Shown here in pieces: positions 13,908 through 18,645 of a stretch of 18,645 bases of DNA (position 1 is the first letter of the stretch; every line of letters begins with the position of its first letter). A program made the position numbers and the translations under genes. The notes beneath the pieces are model-generated. The model was not told the DNA's origin. It searched no databases and worked only from the letters and a program-made list of their open reading frames with translations. The stretch is from the NCBI GenBank assembly GCA_043746815.1, contig JAYTQG010000202.1:1-18645 (forward strand), given 5' to 3'. Source of the stretch: JAYTQG01 sp043746815. GTDB lineage: Bacteria; Actinomycetota; Thermoleophilia; Miltoncostaeales; Miltoncostaeaceae.

Positions 13908-14351
13908 CTATGGGCGACTCAGCGTGAATGCGTAGCCGACGAAGCCCGGCTTCGTGTTGACGAACACCTCGACACTCGCGGTCCCATGGCGCAGAACCGG
14001 CGTCCACCTGATCGCCCTCCTGTCGCGCGTGCCGATGACGACGTGGCCGGTCAGACGTCGTTCGACGACCTCGCTGATCGTGACCTCCTGTGCGCCCTTC
14101 GGCATCTGAAGTAGCGCGGTTTTGCCGGTGCAAACTCGGAGCAATGGAGGGTCCCGCATCTCGCTGACACCGGCGCTGTCCACGATGTGACCCTTCCACA
14201 GGAACGAGGGCGCCCCCACGCTCATGCGTGTACCGCCGATGCTGAGCTGCAGATTCGGCGGGACGACGATCTTCGGGCCCGCAGCAATTCCCGCCGGTAC
14301 GCCAGCGAGTGACAAGAGGCAGACACAGCAGGTGACTCGAGAACGCGTCAT
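13908..14351 (-). CDS. small secreted protein, unknown function
   Basis: 147 aa, ATG at 14351. A clear signal peptide (basic TRSR start, hydrophobic 7-20, cut near GIAA at 21-24) predicts export. The mature part is probably beta-rich (KIVVPPNLQLSIGGT, ISEVVERRLTGHVVIGT, GTASVEVFVNT) and includes a single Cys (RVCTGKTALLQM). No family recognised. No strong ribosome binding site. An 18-bp piece of its 3' end recurs 57 bp beyond the stop, in the same frame. Confidence 0.6.
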   Translation of the reverse strand: MTRSRVTCCVCLLSLAGVPAGIAAGPKIVVPPNLQLSIGGTRMSVGAPSFLWKGHIVDSAGVSEMRDPPLLRVCTGKTALLQMPKGAQEVTISEVVERRLTGHVVIGTRDRRAIRWTPVLRHGTASVEVFVNTKPGFVGYAFTLSRP

Positions 14352-14473
14352 GTTCAGTGTCCGTTTCGTCGAGCGATATCGGGTCTACCGACTACTACGC
14401 CGCGGCTTCCATCGTCGTCACATGCTTGGGAGGCAGGGGTGCCAGCCTGCCCGTCCCGGTGGAACGAGGCCGC

Positions 14474-14879
14474 TCAGACCGACGCGAGGCGCTCGGTCGC
14501 TTGTCCGGTGACCTCAGCGATCAAATCGAAGTCCTTGTCGATATGCAGGACCGTGAGACCCGCAATTTCCGCTGTGGCGGCAATGATCAGGTCGGGAACG
14601 GAGGGCGCCGGGTGCCGCCCGTGGTCGGCGAGCATTCGCTGGACCTCCATTGCGCGATCCACTGTTGCAGGCGTCTGGTACTCGATCGGCATGGACGCGA
14701 GGAGCGGGAGTCGCGGCCGCGCGGAGATCGGAACCGGTTCGTGGGGAGTAGCCAACCTCACGTCTGTTTAGGGCGGCGATCCGAACTATTTCTCCCTCGA
14801 TGCGCTCCGCCCAGACGGCGGCGTCCGGGCTGGCTCCGAAATGGGCGAAGGCCGAGGCGTCAGCAAGCCAATCAGTCAC
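14474..14879 (-). pseudogene. frameshifted VapC-type PIN toxin
   Basis: The first part, from the GTG at 14879, reads MTDWLADASAFAHF (Asp7 is the first PIN acid), then RIAALNRREVGYS (the RLEVGYS-type segment with the second acid). The rest lies in another frame: LLASMPIEYQTPATVDRAMEV, SVPDLIIAATAEIAGLTVLH and DKDFDLIAEVTGQ, giving the other acids, and ends with the TGA at 14474-14476. The shift is near 14705. Joined, the two halves would make a normal-length VapC. The gene overlaps its antitoxin as GTGACTGA. Because the antitoxin is shifted too, decay is more likely than a sequencing slip, though one base error in each cannot be excluded. Confidence 0.75.
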
Positions 14880-15097
14880 GCCATGCGCCCCTCATCACCT
14901 CAGGGTCGGCGAGAGCGCTGAACGTGGCAGCAAAGGTTGTGAGGTGGTCGACAGTTACCACCTGCGGGCCCGCCACGGCCTCTTGGGCGAGCCGCCCGAC
15001 GGAGGTACTCCGTTCGGGACAGTCCAAGCTCGGTTGCACGAGCGTCAAGCCCGGCCAGCACGTCGTCGCGGAGGTTATCTCTGGGTACGTCAGTCAT
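14872..15097 (-). pseudogene. frameshifted VapB-type (ribbon-helix-helix) antitoxin
   Basis: From the ATG at 15097, with GAGAGGCGGG just upstream, it reads MTDVPRDNLRDDVLAGLDARATELGLSRTEYLRR, a typical ribbon-helix-helix DNA-binding start. The expected continuation, LAQEAVAGPQVVTVDHLTTF, then ALADPEVMRGAWRD, is in another frame after what looks like one extra G in GCGGCTC near 14983. It ends with the TGA at 14872-14874, inside the toxin start. In the original frame the protein would run on into an unrelated tail. Toxin and antitoxin are therefore both broken, which is a tolerable way for a module to die. Confidence 0.75.
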
Positions 15098-15294
15098 CGG
15101 TCCCGCCTCTCGTTGATGTCGAAAGGTATTGCTTCGGGATGGACTGCGACGACTCGGCAGCTGTGGCAATGATGCGAAGGTTCAACGCGGGGCCCGTGAA
15201 TTGGCCCCTCAACCGACCACGCGCGGCCGATACCGCTCGCAATGGTTTCTCGTACTCCTTGATCGCGCTCAGACGAACACTGGAGGTGGACACG

Positions 15295-15753
15295 ATGGAG
15301 AAGGTGTTTGAGCTCTACATCAAGACAACGCCGGACCGGCTCTGGGAAGCGATTGTTGATCCCAGGCTGCGGGCCATCTACGCGTTCGGTGTTTCGATGG
15401 AGGGCGACCTGTCGCCTGGGGGGAGCTTCCGAATGGTTCACGCTGGCGCGGGCGCGGTGATCGGCGAAGGGGAGAATCTTGAGGTTGACCCGCCCAAACG
15501 GCTCGTTCAGACGATGCGAGCCCTCTGGAGTGATGAGGTCACGGCGGAGGGAACCTCTCGCGTCACGTATGAGATCGAAGCGATCGGCGACTCGTGTCGG
15601 CTGCTGGTGACCCACGACGAGCTCCGCAAGGGCGCGAACGCGGAGCTGTACGGCGGCTGGCCGATGATTCTCTCCGGCCTGAAGACGCTTCTGGAGACCG
15701 GTGAGCCGTTGACGACGCCCGGCTCGCTCCGCTATTCGAATCTGGAGGGCTGA
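15295..15753 (+). CDS. SRPBCC/AHSA1-family protein
   Basis: 152 aa from the ATG at 15295, with a strong GGAGG 8 nt upstream. The longer open frame (back to 14800) is a shadow of the VapBC relic. Features of the AHSA1-like branch of the START-like fold: VFELYIKTTPDRLWEAIVDP, SPGGSFRM, VDPPKRLVQTM, VTYEIEAIGDSCRLLVTHDEL and the closing GGWPMILSGLKTLLETG. Such proteins bind hydrophobic ligands and are often encoded beside ArsR regulators and VOC proteins. No ArsR gene is seen here. It is followed after 1 nt by the VOC gene, so the two form an operon. Confidence 0.88.
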   Translation: MEKVFELYIKTTPDRLWEAIVDPRLRAIYAFGVSMEGDLSPGGSFRMVHAGAGAVIGEGENLEVDPPKRLVQTMRALWSDEVTAEGTSRVTYEIEAIGDSCRLLVTHDELRKGANAELYGGWPMILSGLKTLLETGEPLTTPGSLRYSNLEG

Positions 15754-15754
15754 A

Positions 15755-16180
15755 ATGGACTGGACCCTTGAAGTCATCGTCATTCCGGTCAGCGACATCG
15801 CTCGCTCGATCGCCTTCTATCGCGACCAGGTCGGGTTTCATCTCGACTTCGACACCACGAACGAGCACATGCACGTGGTGCAGCTGACCCCACGGGGTTC
15901 GGGCTGCTCAATCGTCTTCGGCGACCTACCCTCGCAGCGTCGCATGTCGCCCGGGTCCATGACGGGGCTTCAACTCGTGGTGGCGGACGCCGCCCAGGCC
16001 CGACAGGAGCTGACCGAACGCGGCGTCGAATGCAGCGAGGTCACCGTCTTCGACGAACGCGATGGATCAACGTTTTTCGGCTTCGTCGATCCGGACGGCA
16101 ACGGTTGGACCATCCAGGAAATCAAGGCGAGGGCCGATGCGCCGCTGATCCCAAACGCGGCGCGACGATCGGGCACGTGA
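15755..16180 (+). CDS. VOC (glyoxalase/bleomycin-resistance) family protein
   Basis: 141 aa; the ATG lies 1 nt after the SRPBCC stop. The vicinal-oxygen-chelate pattern is clear: VIVIPVSDIARSIAFYRDQVGFHLD at the start, a second half from LQLVVADAAQARQELTERGVE, and FGFVDPDGNGWTIQEI at the end, with Glu in the usual metal-ligand place. The His usual in the first strand of metal-dependent members is absent (VIVIPVSD), so catalysis cannot be assumed. The role is unknown; with the SRPBCC gene it may handle a small hydrophobic compound (inference). Confidence 0.88.
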   Translation: MDWTLEVIVIPVSDIARSIAFYRDQVGFHLDFDTTNEHMHVVQLTPRGSGCSIVFGDLPSQRRMSPGSMTGLQLVVADAAQARQELTERGVECSEVTVFDERDGSTFFGFVDPDGNGWTIQEIKARADAPLIPNAARRSGT

Positions 16181-16197
16181 CCCACGGAGGCCGCTCT

Positions 16198-16228
16198 GGG
16201 GGTGAATGGCCGACCGGCCTTCACCCCC
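16198..16228. terminator. hairpin between convergent genes
   Basis: GGGGGTGAA (16198-16206) pairs perfectly with TTCACCCCC (16220-16228), and the 13-nt loop can itself pair as GGCC with GGCC. It sits 18 bp after the VOC stop and 19 bp before the channel gene stop on the other strand. There is no U-tract in either direction, so it may act as a bidirectional stabilising hairpin rather than a classical terminator. Confidence 0.65.
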
Positions 16229-16246
16229 CAAACAACGGCGCTGCGT

Positions 16247-16909
16247 TTAGTTTCCCTTGCCGACCTGATCCGAGATCCGGTTGATGTACTTACCTGCGGC
16301 ATCACGCCCTCCGAGGCCGAAGGCCAGCGCGCCCGCGAGGGCGATTGCGCCGAGGACGATGTAGAAGGTTCCGGTCACGATCGGTGTTGCGATGTGAAGT
16401 TGCGTCAACGCCATGAAGGAGACGAGCACCAAAATGACGATCGGCGCAGCGCTGGCCGCAATCTTTCCGAGCGCGGTCCCACCGGCAACCCGTGTGAGGA
16501 GTTTGCCCACAAACGAGGCGACGAAGATCCCGACGAGCAGAATCGCGATCGCGGCGAGCAGATTCGGCAAGTAGCCAACGACGGTACCGATGCCACTTGA
16601 AAGTTGTTTGATGTTGGCGACATCCGCGGCAATTCCGGCGCCGAGAATGATGACAATCCACCGGGCAATATTCCCAATGAGTGTGGATGGTGAACCGCCA
16701 CCAACCTGACCAACGTGCGCACCCAGTGGGCTTGATGAGATGCGCTGATCGACCTTTGCGCGCCCCAGAAGGGCGACGATCGCGCGCTGAACAATTCTTG
16801 CCACGATGAACGCAATGATCAGGACAACAAGTGCGCCAACGAGGCGGGGCAGCCAGTCGAACGTCGTGTCAGTAAGGCGTTGCAAGCTGTCAGAAATACT
16901 GATGGACAT
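16247..16909 (-). CDS. mechanosensitive-channel-related membrane protein (TM-helix repeat)
   Basis: 220 aa, ATG at 16909 with GGAG about 9 nt upstream. Five hydrophobic segments: about 22-47, 78-98, 112-135, 152-172 and 180-200. The two halves resemble each other (LPRLVGALVVLIIAFIVARIV, and LPNLLAAIAILLVGIFVASFVG), which is the conserved TM-helix repeat found in small MscS-related proteins. The end FGLGGRDAAGKYI is typical. There is no C-terminal MscS beta domain, so it is a helix-repeat member rather than a full MscS channel. Probably an inner-membrane protein responding to envelope or osmotic stress (inference from family). Confidence 0.85.
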   Translation of the reverse strand: MSISISDSLQRLTDTTFDWLPRLVGALVVLIIAFIVARIVQRAIVALLGRAKVDQRISSSPLGAHVGQVGGGSPSTLIGNIARWIVIILGAGIAADVANIKQLSSGIGTVVGYLPNLLAAIAILLVGIFVASFVGKLLTRVAGGTALGKIAASAAPIVILVLVSFMALTQLHIATPIVTGTFYIVLGAIALAGALAFGLGGRDAAGKYINRISDQVGKGN

Positions 16910-16931
16910 CGTGTTTCACTCCCGGGATATT

Positions 16932-16948
16932 CCGGGCCACCGGCCCGG
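16932..16948 (-). promoter_or_regulatory. perfect hairpin in the channel gene leader
   Basis: CCGGGCC, loop ACC, GGCCCGG: a 7-bp all-GC stem 23 bp before the channel ATG, likely within its 5' untranslated region. It could affect mRNA stability or translation. It might also stop transcription from the other strand, as TTTA follows on the plus strand. Confidence 0.4.
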
Positions 16949-16951
16949 TTT

Positions 16952-16971
16952 ACCGTTATCTTATAAACGGT
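16952..16971 (-). promoter_or_regulatory. AT-rich inverted repeat, likely promoter/operator of the channel gene
   Basis: ACCGTT, an 8-bp AT-rich spacer, AACGGT. On the minus strand the spacer reads TATAAGAT, which can serve as a -10 box. It stands out in a GC-rich background, 42 bp upstream of the start. No convincing -35 box is placed, so the promoter class is unknown. Confidence 0.4.
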
Positions 16972-17022
16972 TCATCCAAGAAGACCAGCGCAAGCTCTGC
17001 TGAGTTACACAGCCGTCAACAG

Positions 17023-17430
17023 CTACGCCGCGAGGCGGTCAAAGCGGAGTCGGACTTCAGTGCCCTTGCCTCGGCGTCGAATCCGCACTTCATCGGCGAG
17101 CGCGTGGATCATCACGAGGCCACGGCCACGGACGCTCGACGCCGGGGGGACCGGCGGCACGCGCTCGGGGCACGTACGACCCTCGGCCCCTTCGTCCCGC
17201 ACGCTGACGACCGCTTGGTCTCGCTCGACGACGACGTCAAGATGAACTGTCGCGGGTGCCTCCGAGCCATGCTCGACGGCGTTTGTCATCGCCTCGCCGA
17301 CCGCGACGAGGACCCGATCAACGGTCTCACCAGTCCATCCAGCACCGCCCAGGGCACGGCTCAACTCGCGTCGCGCGTCTGCGAGCGAGCCGTGGCTGGC
17401 TGGAAACTGGACCGACACCCGGTCGAGCAC
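17023..17430 (-). CDS. RsbW-like anti-sigma factor / serine kinase (HATPase_c_2)
   Basis: 135 aa from the GTG at 17430, with GAAGG 8 nt upstream; the frame is open back to 17580, but the shorter form matches the usual length of stand-alone RsbW-like proteins. GHKL ATPase motifs are visible: N box VGEAMTNAVEHG (44-55, with Glu46 and Asn50), G1 box VRDEGAEG (77-84) and G2 box RGRGLVMIHALADEV (101-115). Relatives bind an alternative sigma factor or phosphorylate an STAS anti-sigma antagonist. Neither a sigma factor nor an STAS gene is beside it, so the partner is elsewhere. Divergent from the beta-propeller-like gene. Confidence 0.82.
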   Translation of the reverse strand: MLDRVSVQFPASHGSLADARRELSRALGGAGWTGETVDRVLVAVGEAMTNAVEHGSEAPATVHLDVVVERDQAVVSVRDEGAEGRTCPERVPPVPPASSVRGRGLVMIHALADEVRIRRRGKGTEVRLRFDRLAA

Positions 17431-17583
17431 ATTCACGGCCTTCAGTATTGACCTTTCGGCGGATGTCGTCCAACCAACCTGTCCCGCATAGACTGGCACC
17501 CCTTGTCGCTGTCGTCCCACCGAAGGTAGATGCATGATCGCTTGTGACGGTGTTTTCGTAGTTCCCGCTTCGGCGCCCACACG

Positions 17584-18531
17584 ATGAGGCGCTCAAGTCC
17601 GCCTCCGTCCCTTCGGGTCGCGACCTTCACCATTCCGGCGATTGGACGCGTCGCGCCCGGTTCCGGTGGCCTTGGAATTGGGGCCCTGCCGGTGCCGGAT
17701 GGGCTCGACCCGCTCCCCGGTGTCGACTTGCGCCTGGTGCGGGGGGCGCCATTTCCTGCCGAACATCTCGTTGTCGTCAATGGCGGCGCCTTGACGGTCA
17801 GCCTCGCCGGTGGCGTGGCCCGCTCGCTGCGGCTGCCGGACGTCGTCCAGGCCTTCGATCGCCGCCCACCTGGGTTGGTTGGCCTCGTGGGTGCTCCCCT
17901 GGCCAACGCCTGCTGTCTGATTCGCGAGGATGGATGGTCTGCGGTGGTTCTACCAAGCCTCGGGGATATCGGATCGGGTTCCAGCAGTGGGTCGGTTGCC
18001 CTGCGCGCCGATGGACTGCGCGTCGCGGCCATCGGTGCTGACGGGATCACCGAGCACGACCTTGCGAGTGGGGGAGCCACGGTCGCAACGCACCCCGGAG
18101 CGTTCCGTGCGGTGGCGTTTGATCACGAGGGAGCGTTGCTCTGTTCGCTCGGGGCCGCGATTGGCGCACCCGACGCCGCAGCCGTTGAGGGCTCGCCGGT
18201 GGTCGCGATCGCAGCAGCAGCGGAAGCCCCAGTTGCGGTCACTGCCCACGAGGACGGCAGCTACTGCGCATGGAACACCGAGACGCTTAAGCGGATGGGA
18301 ACCTTTACCAGCCCGGTTGGCGCTGCCGCTCGTCTCGCGATTTCATCAGACGGCGGACGGATCGGGTTGTCCGGCATCGACCGTGTCGCGCTCCACTACC
18401 TGCCGGACGGACGGCTCGGATATCTGATCGAGAATGCCGTCGCGCTCGTCCCCGACCCCCGCGGGGAGGGCTTCGTCATCGGCGGTGTTTGGGGTACGGC
18501 CCTTGCGATCGCGGTCGAGGTGCCCGCATGA
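17584..18531 (+). CDS. WD40/beta-propeller-like protein, unknown function
   Basis: 315 aa from the ATG at 17584 (no evident ribosome binding site, so the start is uncertain). Repeating short beta motifs run through the protein: HLVVVNGGALTVSLAGG, SVALRADGLRVAAIGADG, FRAVAFDHEGALLCSLG, APVAVTAHEDGSYCAWNTETLKRMGTF, ARLAISSDGGRIGLSGIDR and GEGFVIGGVWGTALAI. The AHEDGSYCAWNTET and ISSDGGRIGLSG elements are WD40-like, so a scaffold role is plausible. There is no signal peptide or membrane helix, which suggests a cytoplasmic protein. It overlaps the next gene by ATGA, implying the two proteins are made together. Confidence 0.6.
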   Translation: MRRSSPPPSLRVATFTIPAIGRVAPGSGGLGIGALPVPDGLDPLPGVDLRLVRGAPFPAEHLVVVNGGALTVSLAGGVARSLRLPDVVQAFDRRPPGLVGLVGAPLANACCLIREDGWSAVVLPSLGDIGSGSSSGSVALRADGLRVAAIGADGITEHDLASGGATVATHPGAFRAVAFDHEGALLCSLGAAIGAPDAAAVEGSPVVAIAAAAEAPVAVTAHEDGSYCAWNTETLKRMGTFTSPVGAAARLAISSDGGRIGLSGIDRVALHYLPDGRLGYLIENAVALVPDPRGEGFVIGGVWGTALAIAVEVPA

Positions 18532-18645
18532 GCAGCCGCCGCGGGGGACACCAGGCGCCCGCCCTGATTGTCGAGGATCCCGGGCCGTGGGGCGTGGTGT
18601 CCGACGTTCAGCGTGCAATGGGCGGAATGATGGGCGGCGGCGGGA
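18528..18645 (+). CDS. 5' end of a gene running off the window
   Basis: The ATG at 18528 overlaps the propeller gene's TGA (ATGA). The 39 visible residues begin MSSRRGGHQAPALIVEDPGP and end in a Met/Gly-rich AMGGMMGGGG. The ALIVEDPGPWG part recalls the (L)LVExPGPWG segment of sucrase/ferredoxin-like proteins, but this is too short to assign. The reading frame is open to the window edge. The overlap indicates an operon with the propeller-like protein. Confidence 0.6.
   Translation, partial: MSSRRGGHQAPALIVEDPGPWGVVSDVQRAMGGMMGGGG

Noticed and set aside
15189..15208. Inverted repeat GGGGCC-N8-GGCCCC upstream of the SRPBCC gene
   Set aside because: Only 6 bp per arm in GC-rich DNA and not aligned with a promoter, so it may be chance.
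17431..17580. 50-residue N-terminal extension of the RsbW-like protein
   Set aside because: No similarity to the family, and a good ribosome binding site supports the GTG at 17430.
1..18645. CRISPR array, tRNA or rRNA genes
   Set aside because: No regularly spaced short repeats, and no T-loop (GGTTCGAAT-like) with matching stems found. The repeats seen are single duplications of gene-sized pieces.

Overview
The window comes from a high-GC bacterial chromosome. The protein repertoire suggests an actinobacterium: GTG starts are frequent, and there are a PxKF-domain fragment, DUF3024, excalibur-type lipoproteins, a DUF4214 protein, an RsbW-like kinase and VapBC-type modules. Class Thermoleophilia (Solirubrobacterales relatives) is my best guess, inferred from family content only. 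No rRNA, tRNA, CRISPR array, integrase or replication gene was seen. The window reads as an accessory, decaying region: toxin-antitoxin modules, an insertion sequence on top of an older relic, local duplications and several gene fragments fused end to end.

Layout. 1-1460: a Vps62/DUF946-like protein and a small lipoprotein. 1750-2750: a 'gene graveyard' holding a frameshifted paralogue of that lipoprotein, a frameshifted GIY-YIG protein, the start of a RecB-like nuclease and the tail of a PxKF protein. 2800-4425: three related small three-helix membrane proteins; the first two lie in a tandem duplication of about 0.5 kb that includes the spacer. 4425-5559: a full-length IS630-family element inserted at a TA inside the stop codon of the third membrane protein, directly abutting an older IS630-like relic (5559 to about 5800). 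6009-9109: a SAM methyltransferase, a PIN toxin with a small upstream partner on the minus strand, a DUF3024 protein and an intact Phd/VapC module with a recognisable promoter and operator. The PIN pair is bracketed by 112-bp direct copies of the methyltransferase 3' end.

9400-14350 is entirely minus strand and mostly membrane or envelope genes: an isoprenylcysteine methyltransferase-like enzyme, a one-helix membrane protein, a 616-aa secreted glycosidase-like protein with four DUF4214 repeats, an intact excalibur-type lipoprotein with a truncated duplicate on the other side of the glycosidase gene, and a secreted protein of unknown role. 14474-15097 is a VapBC-type module with a frameshift in each gene. 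15295-16180 is a two-gene operon (SRPBCC and VOC proteins). It converges on a five-helix MscS-like channel gene across a strong hairpin. The end holds an RsbW-like anti-sigma kinase, divergent from a beta-propeller-like protein that overlaps (ATGA) the start of a gene running off the window.

No single undescribed system is proven. The best candidates are the duplicated small-membrane-protein family, the PIN pair flanked by repeats, and the glycosidase-DUF4214 gene sitting between lipoprotein copies.
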